Shown: piece by piece, positions 27,668 through 36,201 of the stretch | How positions within the stretch are numbered: the stretch's first letter is position 1 | How the letters are laid out: each line of letters begins with the position of its first letter | Position numbers and translations under genes: made by a program | From: Rhodospirillaceae bacterium | Lineage (GTDB): Bacteria > Pseudomonadota > Alphaproteobacteria > Rhodospirillales > Rhodospirillaceae | Assembly (NCBI GenBank): GCA_028822445.1 | Contig: JAPKDQ010000004.1 | Span: forward strand, 124,001 to 188,000 | Direction: 5' to 3' | DNA: 64,000 bases | Notes under the pieces: generated by a model | Seen by the model: the letters and a program-made list of their open reading frames with translations, nothing else | Told to the model about the DNA's origin: nothing | Databases searched by the model: none

Positions 27668-28033
27668 ATGGATATCTTTAAGAGTTTCACTTTCGAAGCG
27701 GCGCACCATCTGGCTCCTAATGTGACGCCAGATCATCGCTATGCGCGCCTTCATGGGCATTCATTTGCAGCCGAAGTGCATCTGTCTGGAACGCCTGATA
27801 CCCAAACGGGTTGGATCGTCGATTTTGCAGATGTTGATGAGGCGATTGAGCACGTCAAACGTGAACTCGACCATGGTTATCTCAATGATCTGGATGGCTT
27901 GAGCCACCCGACCCTGGAAAACATCGCGATTTGGGTGTGGGGCCGGCTGGGACCCCAGTTTCCGGCTCTGAGCAAAATCATTATTCGCCGGGGTTCCTGC
28001 GGAGAGGGCTGCATCTACGAAGGCCCAGTCTAA
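27668..28033 (+). CDS. queD: 6-carboxy-tetrahydropterin synthase-like QueD
   Basis: The 121-residue protein aligns end to end with E. coli QueD (FTFEAAH, RLHGHSF, TGWI.DFA, LDH.YLND, CIY.G). Zinc ligands His (AAHH) and HGH are kept, and so is the catalytic LDH pair. The catalytic Cys (Cys27 in E. coli, in HKCGRLHGH) is Tyr25 here (HRYARLHGH), and the residue aligned with Glu110 is Gly109, with a Glu three to four residues further on. With queE and queC alongside, it is still expected to supply 6-carboxy-tetrahydropterin, but its mechanism may differ from the E. coli enzyme. Confidence 0.88.
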   Translation: MDIFKSFTFEAAHHLAPNVTPDHRYARLHGHSFAAEVHLSGTPDTQTGWIVDFADVDEAIEHVKRELDHGYLNDLDGLSHPTLENIAIWVWGRLGPQFPALSKIIIRRGSCGEGCIYEGPV

Positions 28034-28330
28034 TCGTGGAAAGCCTCCGTTATGGCCTTAGCCAAGGCTAGAAAGTCTTCGGCCTGACTCGTAAAACCAT
28101 CGAGTTCCAAGCCGACTGGAAGTCCATTTTGGCTTAATCCCGCTGGAATAATGATCCCTGGACGCTGGCCGGTACTGGCCCGTACCCGTATGCCGAAAAT
28201 AAAACTATGAGAACACAACGTCTTCGCCTCTTAGCACGCTGTCATCTTCGGCAAGGGGGTAGTGATTCGTCGGGCGTTGTTGGGCATAACAGCGCCTATA
28301 TTGATTCATTTTCAGTTGGCAATATTTATC
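28030..28330 (-). pseudogene. decayed amidase, C-terminal remnant
   Basis: The last 60 codons read GIIIPAGLSQNGLPVGLELD and ...LALAKAITEAF, the C-terminal signature of the amidase (GatA-type) family. Upstream on the same strand the homology continues in other frames: AEDDSVLRGEDVVFS (about 28207-28250) and ALLCPTTP (about 28270-28295) are the preceding amidase elements, separated by frame changes and a stop. At least two frameshifts are therefore needed, and the N-terminal four-fifths, including the Ser-Ser-Lys triad, is absent. Its end overlaps the queD stop by 4 nt. Confidence 0.7.
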
Positions 28331-28571
28331 ATGCCGCGGCGACTGGCTGGTTTGGGGTCACGCTAGGTATGCGTGGCGGGCCGTTCCCTCATTCAAGTGA
28401 CGGGCGGATACGTTAGCCAATCAATAACAGATGGCAGGCATTAGGGTGTGGTTAGTTCGTGTTTGGTAGTATTGGTTTTCTAGAGATTTGTAGTAATGCA
28501 CTTGCAACCGTGGATGTTCCCTGGCATGTGTCGAAATATACTTTCCTCTCTTCTTTTAGGAGACCACCCTC

Positions 28572-29435
28572 ATGTTTCTCGTGACAGGCGCGACCGGAAA
28601 AACCGGCGGACAAACTGTTAAACACCTCTTAGCCAAAGGCGCATCCGTGCGAGCCTTTGTGCGGGATGAGGAAAAAGCGGCACAGCTCAAAGAGCAGGGT
28701 GTGGAGTTGCTCGTTGGTGATATCGGTGACGCCGGCGCAGTCGCTCGTGCGTTGGATGGCGTCGAAGGCATTTTATTGACCCTGCCTAACGGCCCAAACC
28801 AGTTGGACTGGGAATTGGGTGTCTTGAAGCAAGCTGAATCCTCTAGCATAAAGCACCTTGTCTATATGTCCTCAACGGAATCTAACGCAGAAAACCCACG
28901 CCGCATTCCCCAAGTTCATTGGAAAGTCGTTGAGGCCATTCAGGCTTCAAGCCTGAATTGGACGATTATGCGGCCCAATTTCTTCATGCAGGGTATTTTT
29001 CCGTTTGCGGGGCAAGTTAAAGCCAATGATGCTTTCTCGTTTCCGGCCGGTGATGGTACGGCTTCAATGTGCGACGTGCGTGACGTCGGCGAAGTAGCGG
29101 CGATCATTCTGACGGGCGGAGAGGGTCATTATGGCCAGACCTATGATTTGACCGGCCCTGATATCGTATCTATGCATGATGTTGCGTCTTTGCTAAGCCA
29201 AAAACTTGGCCGTGAGATTACTTATAAGCCGATGCCCTTACAGGCGTTTCATGACTACCTGGCAAAGGTCCTCAAGAGCGACTGGCACGTAGAAGGCGTA
29301 GTCGAACTGATGCAGGAAATGTCGGAAGAGGGCGGTTTAGATTTTACCACTGATACAATGGGCGATATTCTCGGCCGTCCGCCTATGTCCCTCGCGAAAT
29401 TCATCGAGGAACATAAGGGAATGTACAGCGCGTAA
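28572..29435 (+). CDS. NmrA-family NAD(P)-binding oxidoreductase
   Basis: The 287-residue cytoplasmic protein starts with the dinucleotide loop VTGATGKTGGQ (residues 4-14), followed by VRAFVRDEEKA, typical of NADPH-preferring NmrA/azoreductase-like proteins, and TIMRPNFFMQG. Unlike the other two NmrA-like proteins in the window it has no signal peptide. TTTTAGGAG precedes the ATG. It is convergent with the MDR reductase, with 3 nt between stops. It may act as a quinone- or azo-type reductase or as a redox sensor; undetermined. Confidence 0.8.
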   Translation: MFLVTGATGKTGGQTVKHLLAKGASVRAFVRDEEKAAQLKEQGVELLVGDIGDAGAVARALDGVEGILLTLPNGPNQLDWELGVLKQAESSSIKHLVYMSSTESNAENPRRIPQVHWKVVEAIQASSLNWTIMRPNFFMQGIFPFAGQVKANDAFSFPAGDGTASMCDVRDVGEVAAIILTGGEGHYGQTYDLTGPDIVSMHDVASLLSQKLGREITYKPMPLQAFHDYLAKVLKSDWHVEGVVELMQEMSEEGGLDFTTDTMGDILGRPPMSLAKFIEEHKGMYSA

Positions 29436-29438
29436 AGC

Positions 29439-30464
29439 CTAAGAGACCTGGACGATCCACTTACCGATGTTGCGACCGCTCAGAAGGCCGATGAAGGCGC
29501 TGGGCGCCAAGTCCAGGCCCTCAAAGACTTTGCGTTCATATTGAATGCCTTCGTCTTTGAGTAGGTCTGACATGGTGCCGCGTGCTTCGGCATACTCGCT
29601 GACGTGATTGTGGACGGAGAATTGCCCGGCAAATTGCTCGGACTGGTTCCAACCGGTTTTGTTATAATTGGCAATAATACCGCAGCGCGTGATACGGCCG
29701 CTCTTGGACATGTGTTTTTTGATCGTATCGGCCATTTCGCCGCCAGTATTATCGAAGAAGTAGTCGACCCCGTCCGGGCAGGCGCCTTTGATGGCAGTGC
29801 CAAGGTCTTTGGTTGAATTGTAGTTAATTGCTGCGTCGAACCCTAACTCGTCCATGAGATAGGCACATTTCTTATCGGTGCTAGTGACCCCAACAACCCA
29901 GGCGTCTAAAAGCAGCGCCAATTGGCCTGTAAGTGACCCAACCATGCCTGCAGCACTGGTGATGACAACTGCTTCTTCCTGTTGGAGCTTGCCTTCATGT
30001 TTAAGGGCCAGGATGGCGGTTAAGCCGGGGGCGCCAAGCGGACCAATAAACTCAATTGGGTCTGCTAGATCTGTGTCACAGATGGCAACGCCTTCAGGAT
30101 TATTGGTTGGGTGCGGCTCACCATCGGTGACGACATAATTCTGCCAACCTAGAAACCCTTCCACTATATCACCGGTCTTGTATTTCGAATTGTTAGATTT
30201 CACTACTACGCCGAGCACTGTTCCAGGAATTACTTTACCAATATCCGTCATAGCCCCATGAGGGCGCATAGCTTTGTTTTCGTCATTTGTCGGGTTCAGC
30301 ATCAAGCGGATACGCGGCTCCAGGCCAATGTAGAGTGTGCGAATGAGCATTTCATTTTCGCCTGGCTCAGGAATTGGCCCTTCTTCCATGCGGAAATCGC
30401 TAGGCTTGGGCAGGCCGTCTGGGTGCGCGGCGAGAACTACTTTTTGGTGAACGGTTTGTGTCAT
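29439..30464 (-). CDS. zinc-free MDR NADP-dependent oxidoreductase (CurA/PTGR-like)
   Basis: The 341-residue medium-chain reductase has the leukotriene B4 dehydrogenase/curcumin reductase layout: LIRTLYIGLEPRIR.ML near the N-terminus, GFLGWQNY, and a nucleotide loop in SAAGMVGSLTGQLA (about 170-183). No structural-zinc cysteines are present. It probably reduces an activated C=C bond (enone or enoyl thioester) with NADPH. It shares the surrounding gene pool of exported oxidases and cupins, but there is no direct operon partner. Confidence 0.85.
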   Translation of the reverse strand: MTQTVHQKVVLAAHPDGLPKPSDFRMEEGPIPEPGENEMLIRTLYIGLEPRIRLMLNPTNDENKAMRPHGAMTDIGKVIPGTVLGVVVKSNNSKYKTGDIVEGFLGWQNYVVTDGEPHPTNNPEGVAICDTDLADPIEFIGPLGAPGLTAILALKHEGKLQQEEAVVITSAAGMVGSLTGQLALLLDAWVVGVTSTDKKCAYLMDELGFDAAINYNSTKDLGTAIKGACPDGVDYFFDNTGGEMADTIKKHMSKSGRITRCGIIANYNKTGWNQSEQFAGQFSVHNHVSEYAEARGTMSDLLKDEGIQYERKVFEGLDLAPSAFIGLLSGRNIGKWIVQVS

Positions 30465-30944
30465 TTTTTAAGCCTATAAAAATGTCCAAATAAATCCATT
30501 AGATGTCGTGAACGTGAAGGCGTCAGTGCTAAATTCATCCGATCGTATTTTAGATATGCCGGTGCAGCCGCCATTGGCGCGCCCGGTCCTAAACGCGGCG
30601 AGGTCACGTACATCCCAAGTAGGTAGGCTATGCCCAAGGCAGCCGCGTTTTGCAAGTCCAGATTAGTCTTCTAGCTGTCTGTGAGAGCCGAACCTTTCCC
30701 AATACGAGGTCCCTGTATCTAGTTTGAGAACACCGATGCAGGTTTCAAAGAGACTGCCGATGGTCTGTGGTTCTCAAATTCGTCCATTTAGCCTCATTAA
30801 TCCTACAGACCGTACCGCAGGGTGGTTATTGGGCAACCCTTGGTTTCCCGAAGAATTACCGCCCTTTACGCTGCAACTCTATTCACGGACTATTATAGCG
30901 ACGCTCAGCTCAGGAGCGTCTGCGTTCAAAGGGGATTATGGATC
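30465..30944. other. upstream region of the amine oxidase pair
   Basis: 480 bases with no gene I can support; open frames of 60-75 codons exist on both strands without family resemblance. Near the right end are a TATTAT hexamer (30891-30896) and a perfect 7-bp hairpin GACGCTC/GAGCGTC (30900-30920) placed just before the AAAGGGGA ribosome site (30928-30935). Both could influence initiation of the downstream gene. Confidence 0.35.
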
Positions 30945-32402
30945 ATGACTAAGCATTTCTTCAGCCGTAGGACAGCGCTCAGAAGCGCAAGCGCGGCGGC
31001 GCTAGCCACCAGTGTTGGCGTTGGCATGACACCGAAGTCCGTGCGGGCACAGAATGAAACTGATGTTTTGATTATTGGGGCTGGTTTGTCTGGCTTGGCA
31101 GCGGCCCATGTTCTGCAGGATCAGGGGTATAGTGTTCGGGTCATTGAAGGTCGTGATCGCATCGGTGGTCGGGTCTTGTCGCTTAGCGATATCCCGGGGA
31201 ATCCGGAAGCGGGTGGTAATGGCATCGGAGCAGGCTACGGTCGTGTGATCGATGCTGCCGAGCGCTTCGGGGCCAAGCTCAACAACATTATAGACCGCGC
31301 GCCGTTGATTTTGAATCGGAGCTTGTTTCTAGAAGGCAAAATGGTGAGCCAAGAGGATTGGCCCGGCCATCCGAGAAATGTGTTTGATGAGAAGTTCAAA
31401 GGCGTCATGCCGTGGTCGTTCGTTCCCATGTTCATTATCCAGAACAATCCATTGGACTCTTATGAAGATTGGTACGACCCGAAGACTGCACCTTTTGATG
31501 TTTCTGTGCACGACTGGTTCAAATCAAAAGGCGTGACTGAAGAGCAAATTCATCTCGCGTATAACATCAATTCAGACTTTGGGAATTCATCCTACGACGT
31601 ATCAGCTCTGATGCTCATGTTCGTTTACTCCTGGGGAATGATGCAGCGCTCTGTTCAGCCCCGCGCGACCTATGCCGCTGTGGGAGGGAACCAGCGCATT
31701 CCAGAAGCGATGGCTGGGGCGCTTAATAATGAAGTGCACTTAGGCCGTAAGGTTATTGGCATTAGTAACGATGCGACGGGTGCAGCAGCCCACTGCTCAG
31801 ACGGTGCGATTTATCGCGCCAAGCGCGTTATCTCGTCCATTCCGTTCTCTGTGTTGCGCACCATGAAGATTGAGCCTGGCCTATCTGGTGTTCAGTCGCA
31901 CGCTGTCCAAACGCTAGGCAAGCAGCTTCTGACACAGTCTCACCTGGTTGCGAAAGAACCGTTCTGGGAAGAAGACGGGATGCCCATTGGCATGTTCTCC
32001 GACACCGTTCTTGGTAGCGTTATGGCCCAGCATTTTGGCGAGAAACCTGAAGACGTGACCAGCATCACCTGCTGGCACCGTGGCTGGAAGGCCCAACAGA
32101 TTGATCAATTGCCTGAGGAAGATGCCAAGCAACTGGTGCTAGACACATGGGCTGAGCAGCGCCCTGCATCTAAGGGGAAACTGGAAATAGCCGGTTTTAA
32201 GTCCTGGTATAATGATCCTTTCTCCTCTGGCGATTGGGCCGTCTGGGAACCGGGGCAGATTAAAAACTTCATCGGGAAAATGGCCGAACCGCATGGTAAC
32301 TTGCATTTTTGTGGTGAGCATACCGCGCTCTCGAACCGTGGCATGGAAGGTGCAATGGAATCCGGTGAACGCGTAGCTTTTGAGGTGATGGATGCAATCT
32401 AA
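30945..32402 (+). CDS. Tat-exported flavin amine oxidase, first copy
   Basis: The protein has 485 residues from ATG 30945. An upstream in-frame GTG at 30822 is not supported, because the twin-arginine signal (FFSRRTALRS, then a hydrophobic stretch to VRAQ) starts only here. The FAD loop is VLIIGAGLSGLAAAHVL with EGRDRIGGRV after it, and the C-terminal flavin motif is HFCGEHTALSNRGMEGA. The family oxidises primary or secondary amines to imines with H2O2 as product. Tat export allows the flavin to be bound before secretion, so it should work in the periplasm. It overlaps the next gene by 11 nt. Confidence 0.85.
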   Translation: MTKHFFSRRTALRSASAAALATSVGVGMTPKSVRAQNETDVLIIGAGLSGLAAAHVLQDQGYSVRVIEGRDRIGGRVLSLSDIPGNPEAGGNGIGAGYGRVIDAAERFGAKLNNIIDRAPLILNRSLFLEGKMVSQEDWPGHPRNVFDEKFKGVMPWSFVPMFIIQNNPLDSYEDWYDPKTAPFDVSVHDWFKSKGVTEEQIHLAYNINSDFGNSSYDVSALMLMFVYSWGMMQRSVQPRATYAAVGGNQRIPEAMAGALNNEVHLGRKVIGISNDATGAAAHCSDGAIYRAKRVISSIPFSVLRTMKIEPGLSGVQSHAVQTLGKQLLTQSHLVAKEPFWEEDGMPIGMFSDTVLGSVMAQHFGEKPEDVTSITCWHRGWKAQQIDQLPEEDAKQLVLDTWAEQRPASKGKLEIAGFKSWYNDPFSSGDWAVWEPGQIKNFIGKMAEPHGNLHFCGEHTALSNRGMEGAMESGERVAFEVMDAI

Positions 32403-33831
32403 TTCCCTAACACGCCGAACTGCTTTGGCTGCAACTGGTGCGGCCGTCGCTGCAGCGTCGAGCCTTTCCACGAAACCGCTGCGCGCGCAGAGCAAGACGG
32501 ATGTTGTCGTTATTGGCGCTGGCCTTTCTGGGCTCAATGCGGCCATGTTGCTTGAAGAGCAGGGCTACAAAGTTCAAGTGATTGAAGGCCGCGACCGTGT
32601 TGGCGGACGGCTGCTTTCTCTTCGTGATATTCCAGGGAATCCTGAGGCGGGCGGCAACGGCATTGGCTCTGGCTACGGTCGCATGATCGATATCGTTGAG
32701 CGGCTGGGAATCCCCATGCTTAATTCGGCAGGCCGAGCGCAGATCACACCGTTCGAATTGTACTTGGATGGCGAACGAATTTCCGCTGAGCAATGGCCGA
32801 CCCACGCCCGTAACATTTTGCCCGAAGCCTACAAGGCTTTTAGCCCGCGTCTTGTGCCGTTGGTCTTGCTGCGACAGACCAACCCGCTTGCGTCTTTTGA
32901 AGATTGGTACGATGCCAAGTCAAAACCGCATGACATATCCGTTTATGATGTCTTCAAGAATAACGGCTTCACCGACGAACAGATTGATCTGACGTATAAC
33001 CTCAATGTCCCCTACGGAACCTCTGCACACGATATCTCTGCATTGATGATGTGGTTCAATGATGGCTGGGTTGCGTCTATGGAAGGCGGTGAACCAGTTC
33101 AACTTTCCGCAATCGGCGGTAATATGACGATCCCTGAAGCCATGGCGAAAGCGTTGTCGAGTGAAGTTCACATAGGTCGCCAGGTCGTCGGAATTCGCTC
33201 GGATGACAGCGGTGCAGAAGTCGTGTGTGGTGATGGCACGGTCTACAAAGCAGATCGTGTTGTCTGCTCGTTACCCCTGCCTGTCATGCGCTACATTAAG
33301 TTCGATCCGTATTTGCCGTCTGTGATGGCGAAGGGGATCGCTTTGGTGCCGTATTTCCCGATGACACAGGTTCATCTGGTTGCTAAAGAGCCGTTCTGGG
33401 AAGCCGATGGCTGGTCACCGGATATGTGGACCGACACAGTCGCCGGGCATGTGATTGCCAACCGCCACAACGTTGATAACACGGATGTCACCAGTCTGAC
33501 GGCCTGGGCTCGTGGCTTTACAGCATTGCAGCTTGATCAGGTTAGTCCCGAAGAAGGGAAAGCCTGGGTGATCTCTGAGTTCGAACGCATTCGCCCCAGT
33601 GCGAAAGGTAAGCTAGAGGCACCTCAAATTAAGTCCTGGTTACGCGACCCGTTTGCCAACGGTGATTATGCCGTGTGGGAGCCGGGCCAAGTGACAGAGT
33701 TCTTGCATGCGATTGGTCAGCCCCATGGCAACATTCATTTCTGTGGCGAACATACCGCGTTATCTAACCGCGGCATGGAAGGGGCTATGGAATCCGGAGA
33801 GCGTGCTGCTTTCGAGATTATGGATACCTAA
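32392..33831 (+). CDS. Tat-exported flavin amine oxidase, second copy
   Basis: A 479-residue paralogue of the preceding protein with the same layout: twin-arginine signal (LTRRTALAA ... LRAQ), VVIGAGLSGLNAAMLL, EGRDRVGGRL, and HFCGEHTALSNRGMEGA. Its ATG lies inside the end of the upstream gene, implying translational coupling and probably equal amounts of the two proteins. They may form a heterodimer or act on two related amines (inference). The active-site region differs between copies (MFVYSWGMMQRS versus MMWFNDGWVASM), suggesting different substrates. Confidence 0.85.
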   Translation: MQSNSLTRRTALAATGAAVAAASSLSTKPLRAQSKTDVVVIGAGLSGLNAAMLLEEQGYKVQVIEGRDRVGGRLLSLRDIPGNPEAGGNGIGSGYGRMIDIVERLGIPMLNSAGRAQITPFELYLDGERISAEQWPTHARNILPEAYKAFSPRLVPLVLLRQTNPLASFEDWYDAKSKPHDISVYDVFKNNGFTDEQIDLTYNLNVPYGTSAHDISALMMWFNDGWVASMEGGEPVQLSAIGGNMTIPEAMAKALSSEVHIGRQVVGIRSDDSGAEVVCGDGTVYKADRVVCSLPLPVMRYIKFDPYLPSVMAKGIALVPYFPMTQVHLVAKEPFWEADGWSPDMWTDTVAGHVIANRHNVDNTDVTSLTAWARGFTALQLDQVSPEEGKAWVISEFERIRPSAKGKLEAPQIKSWLRDPFANGDYAVWEPGQVTEFLHAIGQPHGNIHFCGEHTALSNRGMEGAMESGERAAFEIMDT

Positions 33832-34529
33832 GCTTCTGGAACCCAAGTCGTAGCCGTTTCTGTCATCGCGCCGAGTTCATAAACTGTACCTTCCTTATCT
33901 CCCGTGGCGACGAGCATGCGAGCGAGCATATGGTGGGTACCCGTTCGCCAGACGTGTAATTCTTTGCCGAATGATGTCGCCCAGATAAACCGCTCGCACT
34001 CGAACCGGCCAGCGGGGAGGTCTAAGGTTTCTGTGCCGTCGTATCGTGCCTGGCTGGGAATTTGTAGGCCATGGCCCAGGGTGCGACCGTTCCATGTGTT
34101 GGATACGGAGTGCGGCAAAATTTCCTGCATCTCGTGTGTAGACGTATCCATGAAGCACATCTTCCATGAGTCATGAATAATGTTATGGAAGCCGATTGTC
34201 ATGTGCGGTGGGGCATGGAACTCTGCGGTGTCGACCTCACCATCCGCTGACCAGACGTAAGAATGAAGACGGTCATTAGTTACACTGCGCAAGACTGACC
34301 CATGGGATTTACCTTTATAAAAAAGGCGGCCAAGGCATTCAATCGGTCGCCAATCTGGCGCGACAATCTGATTGACGTCGCGCAGCAAATCTCCTTTTGG
34401 CGATTGGGTTAGCGTCCGTAATGTGCGTGAGCCATCTGGATTGCAGGTCATTAGAAACCGCTCATACAGTTGTGGGCTTCCGCCGTATTCGGTGATGAGA
34501 ATATGGCCTTCGTAAACTTTAAAACTCAT
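33828..34529 (-). CDS. conserved-looking hypothetical protein
   Basis: I do not recognise this 233-residue protein. It has no signal peptide or membrane segment and is rich in beta-strand-like, Trp/His/Tyr-containing stretches (HAPPHMTIGFHNIIHDSWK, LHVWRTGTHHMLARM), which suggests a beta-barrel or lipocalin-like fold. ATG 34529 is preferred because GGAG lies 8 nt upstream; a GTG at 34538 falls inside that spacing. Its stop overlaps the stop of the amine oxidase gene on the other strand by 4 nt. Confidence 0.6.
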   Translation of the reverse strand: MSFKVYEGHILITEYGGSPQLYERFLMTCNPDGSRTLRTLTQSPKGDLLRDVNQIVAPDWRPIECLGRLFYKGKSHGSVLRSVTNDRLHSYVWSADGEVDTAEFHAPPHMTIGFHNIIHDSWKMCFMDTSTHEMQEILPHSVSNTWNGRTLGHGLQIPSQARYDGTETLDLPAGRFECERFIWATSFGKELHVWRTGTHHMLARMLVATGDKEGTVYELGAMTETATTWVPEA

Positions 34530-34846
34530 GGGCTGCACTCCAATTAGCTCTGTCTTACGATTCTATCCCCAGAATACACAGGGTGGCTCAGAATGTCGGG
34601 TAGTTTGGGTTAGTCGCTTAAGCACAGGACAGTCTGGGGGGTTATACCCATGGATACGGCATCTTATGCCTTCGTCGAGACGACGCGCTGCTTACTCAGT
34701 GTTGAGGGAGGAGACCAAGTATCTTTCGTCATCAAGGCCTCTAATACTCCTGACTCGGTCTGTCTGTGCCCCTTGCTCGCATACCATTCCCTTGTTACAC
34801 CGGAAGGGAGGGAAAACAAAGATTACTTCAGAGGGATGCAGCGCAA
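34530..34846. other. intergenic region without a supported gene
   Basis: A plus-strand frame stays open through most of this stretch but has no family resemblance and ends inside the nitrilase-like gene in another frame. GAGGG at 34831-34835 is the ribosome site of the next gene. I see no clear operator or promoter. Confidence 0.4.
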
Positions 34847-35908
34847 ATGTCGGATCCAAATACGACTTTTACAGCTACGGCTTTGCAGGTCGATTGCTAT
34901 GCGGTGAATGGTTGCGCAGACCGTGCAGAAGCTTCGGCGCAGATGCTCAAACAAATCGAGGGCCTTGGCGCCGCTATTACAACGATTGACCTTTTTACGA
35001 TGGGTTTCAGCGGGACCAAGACGAAGCTGTTCGTGTTACCTGAATACTTCCTGTCCAGTTTCCCCATGGGGGAATCCATTGAGCGCTGGCAAGAGCTGGG
35101 TGCAATATCTATGGACGGACCCGAATACGATGCGCTGGGCAAGATTGCGCAAAGTCGGAGCTGTTTCTTGGCGGGCAATGTCTACGAACTTGATCCAAAT
35201 TTTCCGGAGCTTTATTTCCAGACCTGTTTCGTGATTGGTCCGAATGGCGATGTGGTCTTGCGGTACCGTCGTTTGATCTCGCTATTCGCACCAAGCCCTT
35301 ATGATGTTTGGGACAAGTACTTGGATCTTTACGGAGCGGATGCTTTATTCCCGGTTGCGGATACAGAAATTGGTAAAATTGGTTGTGTGGCATCGGAAGA
35401 AATCTTGTATCCGGAAATATCACGCTGTCTCGCAATGCGGGGAATGGAGATTCTTTGCCACTCCACGTCAGAAGTCGGTGCGCCTATGCTAACGCCTAAA
35501 GAGATTTGTCGACGTGCGCGGGCGGTGGAAAACATGTGCTACGTGGTCTCGTCGAATACGGCGAGCATTAAGGGCACACCCATCCCGGCAGATTCTACAG
35601 GGGGCATGTCTAAGATTGTCGACTATAAGGGCTTGGTGTTGGCTGAGGCCTATACGGGTGAAACATTCTGCGCCAGTGCGATGCTGGATATGGATAGCCT
35701 GCGCAAAGTGCGGAAACATTCTGGGATGACGAACTTGTTGTCGCGTCAACCGTTTGACCTTTATGCCAAGGAATACGATAGCCACACCTTCGTTGAACCG
35801 AATGCGATGCTGGAGGATGGCAAGGTTGTTACTCCGGATCGCGCCTTCTTCGTGCAGCGACAGAAAGAAGTTCTTGAACGCTTAAGCAAAGACGGAATTC
35901 TCTCCTAA
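34847..35908 (+). CDS. nitrilase-superfamily protein lacking catalytic Cys and Lys
   Basis: The 353-residue protein has the carbon-nitrogen hydrolase fold. The catalytic Glu is present (VLPEYF, Glu66). The usual K of the YRK segment is Arg142 (RYRRLIS), and the usual catalytic Cys before the YPE motif is Ser183 (VASEEILYPE); the nearest Cys, 180, is three residues too early. It keeps the second half of the family (RARAVENMCYVVSSNTA). It may be a non-catalytic or altered-chemistry member. ATG 34847 is chosen over a longer frame because of GAGGG upstream and because the conserved fold begins at once (ATALQVDC). A degraded stretch and then NTF2-like and FAD-dehydrogenase genes follow. Confidence 0.75.
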   Translation: MSDPNTTFTATALQVDCYAVNGCADRAEASAQMLKQIEGLGAAITTIDLFTMGFSGTKTKLFVLPEYFLSSFPMGESIERWQELGAISMDGPEYDALGKIAQSRSCFLAGNVYELDPNFPELYFQTCFVIGPNGDVVLRYRRLISLFAPSPYDVWDKYLDLYGADALFPVADTEIGKIGCVASEEILYPEISRCLAMRGMEILCHSTSEVGAPMLTPKEICRRARAVENMCYVVSSNTASIKGTPIPADSTGGMSKIVDYKGLVLAEAYTGETFCASAMLDMDSLRKVRKHSGMTNLLSRQPFDLYAKEYDSHTFVEPNAMLEDGKVVTPDRAFFVQRQKEVLERLSKDGILS

Positions 35909-35924
35909 GGGTGTTGAGTATGAT

Positions 35925-36201
35925 TCTAAGACTTGTATTCGCGTTTGCCGGTGTTGCTTTGGTATACGCGCACTTTCCCGAGTTAGCAGTGACTAGTGGT
36001 GCCAAGACCTCAAGGAAAAAGATAAGGGTGAGTGGACACTCAATGAAACAGCTGAGTACGGCAAAAGTTATTTGCTCTAGGAGGCTGACATGATCAGGGC
36101 ACTCGTAACGTTTGGTCCTACTCAGGCCGCGCGGAGATGACCCCTAAAGAGAAGGTCTCGCTGTATAAGGCGGCACTGGCGTCAACGGAGGCTGCCGAAT
36201 G
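35925..36201 (+). pseudogene. possible degraded small gene between nitrilase-like and NTF2-like genes
   Basis: Three successive plus-strand frames look coding but are broken: a hydrophobic start (MILRLVFAFAGVALVYAHF), then DLKEKDKGEWTLNETAEYG in a second frame ending in TAG, then RNVWSYSGRAEMTPKEK and KAALASTEAAE in a third, whose TGA overlaps the ATG of the next gene (ATGA, 36199-36202). The arrangement suggests a small exported protein disrupted by frameshifts. The family is not recognised. Confidence 0.35.

Noticed and set aside
28207-28416. A 69-codon plus-strand frame upstream of the NmrA gene
   Set aside because: It lies antisense to the amidase remnant, lacks a ribosome site and has no recognisable features.
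30461-30655. A 64-codon minus-strand frame upstream of the MDR reductase
   Set aside because: No ribosome site and no domain; it runs into the reductase start. It may be a relic but cannot be supported.
34528-34989. A 153-codon plus-strand frame in front of the nitrilase-like gene
   Set aside because: No homology, Ser/Arg-rich, and it overlaps the conserved N-terminus of the nitrilase-like protein in another frame.
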